Source: Bacteroidota bacterium
Lineage (GTDB): Bacteria; Bacteroidota; Bacteroidia; Bacteroidales; VadinHA17
Length of the DNA: 53,749 bases
Direction: 5' to 3'
Assembly (NCBI GenBank): GCA_016718875.1
Contig: JADKBL010000025.1
Span: forward strand, 1 to 53,749
Numbering within the stretch: position 1 is the stretch's first letter; each line of letters begins with the position of its first letter. The translations under genes were made by a program, and so were the position numbers. Below, piece by piece: positions 40,576-48,909 of the stretch. Below the pieces are notes generated by a model. That model had not been told where the DNA came from. It saw nothing but the letters and a program-made list of their open reading frames with translations, and did not search any database.

Positions 40576-41919
40576 ATGAAAAACAACAGAATTTTTAATT
40601 GCTTGCTGCTATTCTTTATAACAGGGGGATTGTTGTCTGCCCAGACACAGTCACAGGGCAGTGAGCTGAGGCTTTCACTTAAGGAAGCACAGAACTATGC
40701 AATTCAGAATAATAAGACGGTTATAGCAGCCCGTCAGGATATAGCTGCCTCAAGGGTTGCGATCTGGGAAACAATTTCAAGCGCACTTCCATCGGTTGAT
40801 GCTTCAGGATCATTTACTGACAACCTCAAGCTCATGACAACTCTTTTACCCGGTGATTTCTTTGGAAAGCCAGGCGAGAAGGTTCCTGTAACATTTGGTT
40901 CACAATTCAATTCAGGAGGAAGCGTCCAGGCAAGTATGCTTCTGTTCAATGCTCCTCTCTATGTAGGAATTGAAACCACAAAACTTGCAAATAAGTTAAG
41001 TGAGAAAAATCTTGTCAAATCTGAACAGGATACAAGGGAGTCAGTCAGCACTGCATATTTCCTGATAATTGTATCAGAAGAGTCACTCAGGATACTCGAA
41101 GGCAATATGGCAAACCTGAAGGAGACACTTAAATCAACCAGGTCAATGTACGCCGCAGGTATGGCAGAAGGAACAGATGTTGATCAGATGGTATCAAACG
41201 TTACAATGGTCGAAAATGCAAGAAGTTCAATGCAACGGAATATTGAACTCAATTATAACCTTTTAAGATTTCAGCTTGGAGTTGCCCCTGAAACAAATAT
41301 CATAATTACAGAAACTCTTGAAAGCCTGACTCAAATGATAAATGTTGATGCCCTGATGTCACAGGAATTTGATCACAGACAGAACGTTAACTACCAGCTT
41401 CTTGAAGGCCAGGAACAATTATCGGCACTCAACCTTAAAACGCAGAAAGCATTGGTACTGCCAACATTATCAGGTTTTTACACTTATGGAACAAACGGGA
41501 TGGGTGATAAAGTCCGCGAACTTCAATGGTTCCCGAACTCCATGACTGGCCTACAGATTACTGTTCCGATATTTGCAAGCGGTCAGCGATACAGTAAGAT
41601 CAAAAAGGCACAGATTAATCTCGATAAAGCAAAAACAACCAAAGATATGGTAACAGAGCAGCTGTTGCTCCAGGAAAAACAGCTCAGGTATAACCTTGTA
41701 AATGCAAACCAGCAGTATATCAGTCAGAAAGATAATGTTGAAGTCTCAAAGAGGGTATATGCAAGCATGGAAAATAAATACCGCCAGGGGATGGCTTCAA
41801 GCCTTGACCTTACTCAGGCAAACCAGTTGTACCTGCAGTCAGAAACAAACTATGTGACAGCATTGCTCAACCTGCTCCAGACCAAAATTGCACTTGATAA
41901 ACTACTCAATAACATTTAA
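40576..41919 (+). CDS. TolC-family outer-membrane efflux channel
   Basis: 447 residues with signal peptide (1-23, ends LLSAQ). Two tandem OEP repeats: LRLSLKEAQNYAIQNNKTVI, then the coiled-coil segments SVSTAYFLIIVSEESLRILE and NLKETLKSTRSMYAAGMAEG, TDVDQMVSNV, followed by QVTVPIFASGQRYSKIKKA-like strand return and RYRQGMASSLDLTQAN near the end. The trimer forms the outer-membrane duct of the RND pump. Third partner genes follow with 29-bp and 26-bp gaps. Length and repeat structure are normal. Confidence 0.93.
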   Translation: MKNNRIFNCLLLFFITGGLLSAQTQSQGSELRLSLKEAQNYAIQNNKTVIAARQDIAASRVAIWETISSALPSVDASGSFTDNLKLMTTLLPGDFFGKPGEKVPVTFGSQFNSGGSVQASMLLFNAPLYVGIETTKLANKLSEKNLVKSEQDTRESVSTAYFLIIVSEESLRILEGNMANLKETLKSTRSMYAAGMAEGTDVDQMVSNVTMVENARSSMQRNIELNYNLLRFQLGVAPETNIIITETLESLTQMINVDALMSQEFDHRQNVNYQLLEGQEQLSALNLKTQKALVLPTLSGFYTYGTNGMGDKVRELQWFPNSMTGLQITVPIFASGQRYSKIKKAQINLDKAKTTKDMVTEQLLLQEKQLRYNLVNANQQYISQKDNVEVSKRVYASMENKYRQGMASSLDLTQANQLYLQSETNYVTALLNLLQTKIALDKLLNNI

Positions 41920-41948
41920 TATATTAAGAAACCTATAAATTCAAAATA

Positions 41949-43013
41949 ATGAAATACTTAAGAACAATTACAGTTATCCTTTTTGTCGGACTTATAATGT
42001 CAGGATGTTCCTCAAAAAGTGATAAGCCGGCTGAAGCCAGTCAACCTGCCGCTAATCAGAACGAAAGAGGAGTTATCCCGGTAAAAACAATAGCTCTGGC
42101 CAGAACTAAGATTTCCAGGACAATTGATTATACAGCAACAATCCTTCCCTTTGAAGAGGTAAATATGGCTCCTTCAACACCGGGCCGGGTTGACAAAATA
42201 TATGTGGAGGTTGGAGACAGGATCAGGAAAGGGGAAGAGCTTTTTTTAATGGACCGCACACAGCTTTATCAGCTTAAGCTTCAATTAAGTAACCTTGAAA
42301 AAGATCTTTCAAGGCTTGATACCCTTCTTAAATCGGGAAGTGCAAAGCAGCAACAGTACGACCAGCTTAAGACACAGTACGATGTTACAAAGACAAATGT
42401 TGATTTCATGGAACAGAACACCCTGATGAGTGCTCCATTCGATGGGATTGTAACAGGAAAATACTTTGAGAATGGTGAAATGTATTCCGGAGCTCCTACA
42501 ACAACAACCGGCAGGTCAGCCATTGTTACAGTTATGCAAATCAATCCCCTGAAGGTAAATGTCAGCATCTCGGAACAATACTATCCCTTGATCAGGAAAA
42601 ATATGAAAGCTGAAATTACTGCTGATGTTTATGAGAATGAGAAATTTACCGGAACGGTTTACCTTATTGCCCCTACAATTAATTCAGCCACAAGGTCATT
42701 CAACGTAGAACTTGAACTGGCAAACAGGAATGAACTTCTCAAGCCCGGAATGTTTGTGAGGGTATCGATGGACCTTGGTGAAGTTGAAACTTTTGTTGTC
42801 CCTGCCAATACAGTCATGGTTCAGGAAGGTACTAACACCAGGTATGTATTCCTTAACAAAAACAATGTTGCTGAAAGGATTGAGGTCCAGCTTGGTAAAA
42901 GATTTGATGACCGGCTTGAGATAATTTCTTCCAGCATAAATGAAGGCGATATGCTTGTAACAGAAGGACAGGCCCGTCTGATTAACGGCGACAAAACAGA
43001 GCTTGTTAATTAA
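41949..43013 (+). CDS. RND efflux periplasmic adaptor (HlyD/MFP) lipoprotein
   Basis: 354 residues, lipoprotein signal with lipobox LIMSGC (Cys20). Membrane-fusion layout: biotinyl-lipoyl half-motif PSTPGRVDKIYVEVGDRIRK, short alpha-hairpin QLSNLEKDLSRLDTLLKSGS, second half-motif LMSAPFDGIVTGKYFENGEM, beta-barrel domain (SEQYYPLIRKNMKAEITAD) and the proximal domain with VPANTVMVQEG. Bridges the AcrB-like pump to the TolC channel. It sits between them in the operon, as expected. Confidence 0.94.
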   Translation: MKYLRTITVILFVGLIMSGCSSKSDKPAEASQPAANQNERGVIPVKTIALARTKISRTIDYTATILPFEEVNMAPSTPGRVDKIYVEVGDRIRKGEELFLMDRTQLYQLKLQLSNLEKDLSRLDTLLKSGSAKQQQYDQLKTQYDVTKTNVDFMEQNTLMSAPFDGIVTGKYFENGEMYSGAPTTTTGRSAIVTVMQINPLKVNVSISEQYYPLIRKNMKAEITADVYENEKFTGTVYLIAPTINSATRSFNVELELANRNELLKPGMFVRVSMDLGEVETFVVPANTVMVQEGTNTRYVFLNKNNVAERIEVQLGKRFDDRLEIISSSINEGDMLVTEGQARLINGDKTELVN

Positions 43014-43039
43014 TAGTCGTGATTTAAAAAAGATTTAAT

Positions 43040-46000
43040 ATGAGTATTTATAGTACCTCCGTTAAACGTCCTGTAACAACCATCCTCATTTTTGTGGGAT
43101 TAATGGTTATGGGACTCTATTCCCTGAAGCAATTGCCGGTGGACCTCTATCCCGAAATGGAATTGCCTTTTGTGGTTGTTTATACTACCTATCCGGGTGC
43201 AAGTGCCTCGGATATTGAAACCAATGTTACAAGGCCTCTGGAAAACTCCCTTAACTCTGTAAGCAATCTGAAGGAGATCACTTCAACTTCGAGCGATGCT
43301 AACTCAGTCATTTTCATGAATTTTGAATACGGGACCAATCTGGATGAAGCCTCCAACGATATCCGGAGCTCACTGAGTTTCACAGAGCGTATATTGCCTG
43401 AAGATTGTGAAAAACCGACGATCATTAAGTTCAGTACCAGCTTTATGCCAATCGTTTTCTATGCTATCACGGCAAAAGAAAGCTATGCAGGACTTGAAAA
43501 GATCCTTGATGAAAAGATCGTAAATCCCCTTAACAGGATTGAGGGTGTGGGTTCCGTTGCCCTCACAGGTGTCCCGGGCCGTAAAGTATATATTGATGTC
43601 GATCCCCGGAAGATGGAGGCATATAATCTTACTATCGAGCAGATAGGTAATGTGTTGCGTGCAGAGAACATGAATATGCCTGCCGGTTATCTTGAAATGG
43701 GCAAAACAGACTATCCGCTTCGTATCCAGGGTGAATTTCCGGAGAGCGATGTAGTTAAGAACCTTGTAATAAGCAGTTTCAACGGCAACAGTGTTTACCT
43801 TAAGGATGTAGCAGAAGTACGCGACACGATCCGTGAATCAAAGCTTGATACAAAGATCAACGGTGAAAGAGGGATGTCGATGTTTGTTCAGAAACAATCA
43901 GGTGGCAATACAGTAAAGGTTACAGAAGATGTAGATAAGATGCTGTCAACCCTTGTTAAAGATCTTCCTGAGGATGTTAAAATTGAAAAACTGTTCGACA
44001 GTGCTTCATTTATAAAAGGATCGATAAATAATCTTACAGAGACCCTGATGTATGCAGCTATCTTTGTTATACTTGTCGTCCTCTTCTTCCTTGGTCGCTG
44101 GCGCGCCACGTTTATAATCATTCTTACAATACCGATCTCACTTATTGTTGCATTTATATATCTGTTTATTACAGATGCCTCCATCAACATAATTTCACTG
44201 ACCTCTCTATCAATAGCTATAGGTATGGTGGTGGATGATGCGATTGTTGTCCTCGAAAACATCACAAAGCATATTGAACGGGGCAGCAGGCCAAGGGAAG
44301 CTTCAATCTATGCCACCAACGAGGTTTGGCTGGCAGTTATCGTAACTACTATGACAGTTGTGGCCGTATTCTTCCCGCTTACATTCGTAACCGGACTTAC
44401 CGGGGTTCTTTTCAAACAGCTTGGTATGATTGTTACTATAACAATTGTAACTTCTGTCTTTGCTGCCATCACTCTTACTCCAACATTAAGTGCACTTCTT
44501 CTGAAATGGTATCCGATTAAAAAAGATGCCCCATTCTGGACCTATGACGGAAGCATCAGAAAGGGACTTGACTGGCTCGATCATTATTATGAGAAAACAC
44601 TGAGGTGGGCCCTGCGGCACAAGACATTTGTGTCAATATTGGCAACAGTAATTTTTGTCACTTCAATGGGTCTGTTCGCTGTAATCAAAACTGAGTTCTT
44701 TCCTCAGGCTGATGAATCAACAATGTCTATTACAGTTGAATTGCAGACCGGAACCAGAGTTGAGCAGACAGTTATTACTGCCGACAGAATCGACAATCTT
44801 ATTAAGGAGAAATATCCTGAAGTCCGCATCATCTCTACCTCATCAGGCTCTGATGACCAGGGTGGTTTCGCATCAATATTCCAGTCGGGAGGAACTCATA
44901 AAATCAGTTATAACCTTAGCCTGGTTCCCATTGAGGAAAGGAAAAAATCTGTCTTTGAACTAGCAGATGAGATGAGGGCAGATCTTTCAAAAATGTCGGA
45001 AATTGTGAATTTTAAGGTCTCAACTTCCGACAATATGGGAAGCTTCGGAGGCAGTGCGGTTGACGTTGAAGTGTATGGCTATGATATTGCTGAGACTAAT
45101 GTTGTGGCAGAAGAGCTGGCTGAAAAGATCAAGGCTATTGAAGGCTGTAATGATGTTACAATCAGCCGTGCCAAATCAAAACCAGAGCTTCAGATTATTT
45201 TTGACCAGAACAAAATGAGTGCAAATGGTTTAAATACCGCAATGGCCTCAATGGCAGTTAAGAACAGGGTTGATGGCATGACGGCAACCCGTCTGCGCCA
45301 GTTTGGGGATGAGTATGATGTTGTTGTGCGTCTGAAAAAAGATTCGAGGAGCACTATTACTGAAATTGAAAATATCGGGATCACTAACCCTATGGGCCAG
45401 ACAATAAGACTGGGTGAGATTGCGCAGATAAAGGAATACTGGTCACCTCCGAGTATTGAACGTAAGAGAAAAGAGAGAATTGTAAGGGTGAGTTTTACCC
45501 CTTATAAACGGTCACTGACAGATATTCAGATAGATGTTCAGAAAGTTATCGATGAAACCATTATGCCATCCGGAGTTATGGTACAGATTTCAGGAGCTAT
45601 AAAGGAACAGATGGATGCATTCATGGATATTGCAATGCTTATCCTGCTGAGTCTTGTCCTGGTTTACCTTATAATGGCATCCCAGTTTGAGTCACTCAAA
45701 ATGCCATTTATAATTATGTTCTCAATCCCATTTGCTTTCTCAGGAGTTGCTATTGCGCTCTTCCTTACAAATACAACATTGAGTGTTATCTCTGCCATCG
45801 GAGCGGTAATGCTTATTGGTATTGTGGTTAAGAATGCTATTGTGCTTGTTGACTTCATCAACCTGATGCGCGAGAGAGGACATGAGCTTTATGACGCGAT
45901 TTCTATTTCAGGCCGTTCCCGTCTGAGGCCGGTAATCATGACTTCAGCAACAACAATTCTTGGTATGTTGCCACTGGCAATGAGCAAAGGATCGGGATCT

Positions 46001-46177
46001 GAACTATGGAGCCCAATGGGAGTATCGGTAATCGGAGGACTTATTTTCTCTACTGTGGTGACACTCGTTTTGGTGCCTGTGGTGTATGCCATATTTGCAA
46101 AACGCGGTGAGAGGAACAAGAACCTTGCAGTTTATTCTGAAATGGGTTTCATGAACGGAGATAGTACAAAAGAATAA
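43040..46177 (+). CDS. RND-family inner-membrane multidrug pump (AcrB-like)
   Basis: 1045 residues, the usual size. Starts MSIYSTSVKRPVTTILIFVG; porter domain strands VVVYTTYPGASASDIETNVT; TM4 with the proton-relay acid pair in SIAIGMVVDDAIVVLENI; the middle loop and the second half ISAIGAVMLIGIVVKNAIVL; and the conserved closing GSGSELWSPMGVSVIGGLIF. Transports drugs or lipid-like substances out of the periplasm with proton entry. Group HAE1-like, as in many Bacteroidota pumps; the specific substrate is unknown. Flanked by adaptor gene and PG0541-type gene in one operon. Confidence 0.97.
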   Translation: MSIYSTSVKRPVTTILIFVGLMVMGLYSLKQLPVDLYPEMELPFVVVYTTYPGASASDIETNVTRPLENSLNSVSNLKEITSTSSDANSVIFMNFEYGTNLDEASNDIRSSLSFTERILPEDCEKPTIIKFSTSFMPIVFYAITAKESYAGLEKILDEKIVNPLNRIEGVGSVALTGVPGRKVYIDVDPRKMEAYNLTIEQIGNVLRAENMNMPAGYLEMGKTDYPLRIQGEFPESDVVKNLVISSFNGNSVYLKDVAEVRDTIRESKLDTKINGERGMSMFVQKQSGGNTVKVTEDVDKMLSTLVKDLPEDVKIEKLFDSASFIKGSINNLTETLMYAAIFVILVVLFFLGRWRATFIIILTIPISLIVAFIYLFITDASINIISLTSLSIAIGMVVDDAIVVLENITKHIERGSRPREASIYATNEVWLAVIVTTMTVVAVFFPLTFVTGLTGVLFKQLGMIVTITIVTSVFAAITLTPTLSALLLKWYPIKKDAPFWTYDGSIRKGLDWLDHYYEKTLRWALRHKTFVSILATVIFVTSMGLFAVIKTEFFPQADESTMSITVELQTGTRVEQTVITADRIDNLIKEKYPEVRIISTSSGSDDQGGFASIFQSGGTHKISYNLSLVPIEERKKSVFELADEMRADLSKMSEIVNFKVSTSDNMGSFGGSAVDVEVYGYDIAETNVVAEELAEKIKAIEGCNDVTISRAKSKPELQIIFDQNKMSANGLNTAMASMAVKNRVDGMTATRLRQFGDEYDVVVRLKKDSRSTITEIENIGITNPMGQTIRLGEIAQIKEYWSPPSIERKRKERIVRVSFTPYKRSLTDIQIDVQKVIDETIMPSGVMVQISGAIKEQMDAFMDIAMLILLSLVLVYLIMASQFESLKMPFIIMFSIPFAFSGVAIALFLTNTTLSVISAIGAVMLIGIVVKNAIVLVDFINLMRERGHELYDAISISGRSRLRPVIMTSATTILGMLPLAMSKGSGSELWSPMGVSVIGGLIFSTVVTLVLVPVVYAIFAKRGERNKNLAVYSEMGFMNGDSTKE

Positions 46178-46200
46178 ATTTATAACTTAATAATCTGATT

Positions 46201-46494
46201 ATGAAAGCTGTAATGATAATATATAACCAGGCGCATACTGAAAAAGTAGAGTATATGATTGATAAGCTTGGAATTAACGGTTATTCCCTGTGGGAAAATG
46301 TACAGGGCAGAGGCACCAAAACAGGAGTACCTCATCTCGGTACACATACCTGGCCTGAAATCAATAAGAGCCTCCTTATCATCATTGAGGAGGAACTTGT
46401 AGACAAGGTTCTTGATACTGTGAAAAAAATTGATGCAATAAATGATGAAGTGGGTATCAGGGCATTTGTCTGGGATATTTTAAGAACAGTTTAG
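46201..46494 (+). CDS. PG0541-type transporter-associated protein (PII-like fold)
   Basis: 97 residues. The ferredoxin-like PII pattern is seen: MKAVMIIYNQAHTEKVEYMI, DKLGINGYSLWENVQGRGT, GTHTWPEINKSLLIIIEEE and a last strand VGIRAFVWDI. It matches the small PG0541-family proteins that follow RND pump genes in Bacteroidota. A role in sensing a small ligand and modulating the pump is possible by analogy to PII and CutA-like proteins but unproven. Starts 23 bp after the pump; a terminator lies at 46556. Confidence 0.85.
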   Translation: MKAVMIIYNQAHTEKVEYMIDKLGINGYSLWENVQGRGTKTGVPHLGTHTWPEINKSLLIIIEEELVDKVLDTVKKIDAINDEVGIRAFVWDILRTV

Positions 46495-46555
46495 TCTTCT
46501 GTTCCCTCTCCCTGATTTGCAGGAAAAGGATTAGATAGATTGAATTTAAATTAGA

Positions 46556-46595
46556 GGAGGTTGTGACATAAATTAATTGTCTCAACCTCCTTTTC
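46556..46595 (+). terminator. Terminator of the efflux operon
   Basis: Stem GGAGGTTG / CAACCTCC (46556-46563, 46583-46590) extended inward by ACA/TGT, followed by TTTTCTAT. Lies 60 bp after the PG0541-type gene and before the next gene. Confidence 0.75.
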
Positions 46596-46637
46596 TATAT
46601 CTTTACCCCTGGTTGTTAATTAATTAACAGATGTAAT

Positions 46638-48239
46638 ATGGCAAGGGTTAAAAAAGATCGTAATATTATTAAGCTTCTGTATCAGTTTGCAGTTTTTGGA
46701 GCCTTATTTTATATGGGCCTGAGACTTTGGTTGGATAAGGTTTATGTTCCTGATTTTGAAGCATATTGTCCATTTGGAGGATTGCAGGCTCTTGGCAGTT
46801 ACATAAATCTGAACTCCCTCTCATGTTCTATGACAACAATGCAGATAATGATGGGGGTGATGCTGTTTATCGGAGCAGCTGTTTTCAGCAAGCTGTTTTG
46901 CGGATATATATGTCCCCTGGGAACAATAAGTGAGTGGCTTGGCAAACTCGGCGACAAGCTTAAGATCAGGATAAATGTTAATGAATCATTTGACAGTTCA
47001 TTGCGTGCCCTGAAATATATGCTGCTGTTTGCAACATTCTATTTCACCTTAACATCAAGTGAGCTTTTCTGTAAAAAATTCGACCCTTTTTATGCTGTTG
47101 CTTCCGGATTCGGTTCAGATGTTGTATTATGGTATGCCTTGTCAGCAATTGTGATTCTGATAGTGGGTTCGGTTCTGTTCAGGTTTTTCTGGTGCAGGTA
47201 CCTCTGTCCTTTCGGAGCCCTGACTAATATCTTCAGATACTTCTGGTGGTTTGCAGGGATTTCAGTTTTGTTCATTGTACTCTCCCTGACCGGATTGGAA
47301 ATACCATTTATATATCCGCTGCTTGCCATAATATGTGCAGGATATATTCTTGAAATAATACAGATGAAAAAGGTAAAGCCTTCTCTGGCTTATATCTCAA
47401 GAAATATTTCAACATGCACCAGCTGTAATTTGTGCTCAAAGAGATGTCCTCAGGAGATTGATGTTGCCTCCATGGAGAAGGTAACACACATCGACTGCAA
47501 CTTATGCGGCGATTGCCTTTATGTCTGTCCTGAAAAAGACACCCTTCAGATAAACAGAAGGAATATGAAATGGCTGCCCGGGGCAGTACTTGCAATTTTG
47601 ATTATTGCAGGTATCGTAATGGGATCTTTGTATGAACTGCCTACAATCAATGTAAGATGGGGAAGTGATGAGCAGATTGCAAATGCGGCAACCTTCACAA
47701 AAGACGGTCTCAAGAACATAAAGTGCTTTGGAAGTTCCACTTCATTTGCAAATAATCTGAGAGAAGTTGATGGGATATACGGAGTCTCCACATATGTTGG
47801 AACTCATACGGTGAAAGTGCTGTATGACAAATCAATGTATAACGATACAACTATGCAGGAGCTGATTTTCGTACCTCAGAAAAAGATTGTTGCTGAACTT
47901 GAACCATGGATCGATTCAATTGCCGTTTTTTCCCTTACAGTTGACAATTTCTTTGATCCTTATGATGCCAACTACCTGCAGTTTCTTCTCAGGCAGACCA
48001 CCTCAGCTTATTCATACCAGAGTGAATTTGCCTGTCCTGTAATTATTAAGATATATTTCCCGCTGGGGAACGAGCCAAAGCCTGAATTTCTTAAAGATGT
48101 GATAGAATCAGAAGTACTAACATACCAGGCAGGGGAAGACATCTATAAGGTGAATCTCAACTACAGGGTTGTTTCAATATCTGAAAAACCTGAAATTATT
48201 TCCCGGCAGGATTATACTGATATGGTATTGACTGAATAA
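46638..48239 (+). CDS. NapH/CcoG-like 4Fe-4S membrane protein with C-terminal HMA-like domain
   Basis: 533 residues. Six or so helices; cysteine motifs in membrane part CPFGGLQ (44), CGYICP (88-93) and CRYLCPFG (186-193), then two ferredoxin clusters CTSCNLCSKRCP (260-271) and CNLCGDCLYVCP (287-298). A single helix at 313-333 leads to a periplasmic-or-cytoplasmic tail. Its first part (about 355-400: IKCFGSSTSFANNLREVDGI then VSTYVGTHTVKVLYDKS) has the HMA beta-alpha-beta pattern, but with CFGSS in place of CxxC so only one Cys (363). The rest is a second alpha-beta domain. Family members pass electrons across the membrane (NapH, CcoG in copper delivery). Function: electron transfer or metal handling, unproven. 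Alone, not in an operon; terminators bound it. Confidence 0.82.
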   Translation: MARVKKDRNIIKLLYQFAVFGALFYMGLRLWLDKVYVPDFEAYCPFGGLQALGSYINLNSLSCSMTTMQIMMGVMLFIGAAVFSKLFCGYICPLGTISEWLGKLGDKLKIRINVNESFDSSLRALKYMLLFATFYFTLTSSELFCKKFDPFYAVASGFGSDVVLWYALSAIVILIVGSVLFRFFWCRYLCPFGALTNIFRYFWWFAGISVLFIVLSLTGLEIPFIYPLLAIICAGYILEIIQMKKVKPSLAYISRNISTCTSCNLCSKRCPQEIDVASMEKVTHIDCNLCGDCLYVCPEKDTLQINRRNMKWLPGAVLAILIIAGIVMGSLYELPTINVRWGSDEQIANAATFTKDGLKNIKCFGSSTSFANNLREVDGIYGVSTYVGTHTVKVLYDKSMYNDTTMQELIFVPQKKIVAELEPWIDSIAVFSLTVDNFFDPYDANYLQFLLRQTTSAYSYQSEFACPVIIKIYFPLGNEPKPEFLKDVIESEVLTYQAGEDIYKVNLNYRVVSISEKPEIISRQDYTDMVLTE

Positions 48240-48279
48240 ACTCAATTATCATGGTAGAGATTCCTCATCCCGCCAATGC

Positions 48280-48401
48280 GGGATTCGGAATGACAGTCTT
48301 TTATTTTGTGGGTGGTGAAGGGAAAAACAGATAGCGGGCAATGCCCGCTATCTGTTTTCCCTTCACCTTAAACATATAAGGAACTGGCATTCCGAGTCCC
48401 C
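48280..48401. repeat. Foldback element with a 25-bp hairpin
   Basis: Outer arms GGGATTCGGAATGAC (48280-48294) and its near complement GGCATTCCGAGTCCC (48387-48401). Inside, GGTGAAGGGAAAAACAGATA plus GCGGGC (48314-48339) pairs with 48343-48367 with a single bulge over a three-base loop. Extremely stable; could end transcription of the upstream gene and act as a non-autonomous element. Confidence 0.75.
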
Positions 48402-48434
48402 ATACATTTTTGCACACCAGGTTTTATGACAAGC

Positions 48435-48519
48435 GGCTCTGAAAGAGCCAAATATGAATAACCCCCAGCGTCAGCTGGGGGTCTTGTACCACAATCCTCC
48501 TCCAGCTCTGAAGGAGCTG
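48435..48519. repeat. REP-like hairpin group, left side of transposase relic
   Basis: Three short hairpins: GGCTCTGAAAGAGCC (48435-48449), ACCCCCAGCGTCAGCTGGGG plus GT (48461-48482) and CAGCTCTGAAGGAGCTG (48503-48519). The first and third share the CTCTGAA.GAG core. The middle one reappears in inverse orientation at 48691-48708. Confidence 0.7.
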
Positions 48520-48525
48520 AATATA

Positions 48526-48651
48526 TCAGTTAAGGAAAAAACTTTTCATCCATAATGAAGTTGATACTTTAATATCTCTCATGAAATTTATTAGTGCAAT
48601 TGTCAGATTCATATCTGTAATTATATGAAGGTGATTTTCAACGCCGTTAAT
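48526..48651 (-). pseudogene. Remnant of a Y1/HUH (IS200-like, REP-associated) transposase
   Basis: On the minus strand a 41-codon frame reads INGVENHLHIITDMNLTIAL, then INFMRDIKVSTSLWMK. This matches the core of Y1 transposases, which have 'n...DHiHil...p...ls..vr.iK..ss.wi', including the His-x-His metal motif (HLHI). The catalytic-Tyr half and the N-terminus are missing. It lies between inverted REP hairpins, the expected position of a REP-associated tyrosine transposase (RAYT). Confidence 0.72.
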
Positions 48652-48657
48652 TATATT

Positions 48658-48708
48658 AAGCACTTTCAGTGCTTTAGGGTCAGTTGATGACCCCAGCTGA
48701 CGCTGGGG
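48658..48708. repeat. REP-like hairpins, right side of transposase relic
   Basis: AAGCACTTTCAGTGCTT (48658-48674) and CCCCAGCTGACGCTGGGG (48691-48708). The second is the reverse complement of the inner 18 bases at 48463-48480. About 145 bp up to 48854 hold nothing further of note. Confidence 0.7.
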
Positions 48709-48854
48709 AAATATAATCGTTTTATATTTTTACAAAATTTGTAAGTACTTCCTAATCTGCGAGATGTAAAATATTGTCATTAATAGCGGTAGCGAGGGAT
48801 CACCCACATATTTATATCTATTTTAATTGATTGAGAAAACGCTTTTTAAAAAAT

Positions 48855-48888
48855 AAAGAGCGGAATCACAGACTCCGCTCTTTTTATT
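48855..48888. terminator. Hairpin terminator after the EF-G2-like gene
   Basis: AAAGAGCGGA / TCCGCTCTTT stem of 10 bp with 9-nt loop; T-rich on the plus side (TTTTTATTT) and A-rich with T-run on the minus side. Ends the minus-strand gene 22 bp after its stop and may work both ways. Confidence 0.75.
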
Positions 48889-48909
48889 TAATAATTAAAT
48901 AGATTTATT

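Noticed and set aside
48250..48300. Terminator directly after the NapH-like gene
   Set aside because: CCCGCCAATGCGGG forms a stem but has no T-run; it appears to be part of the foldback repeat instead.
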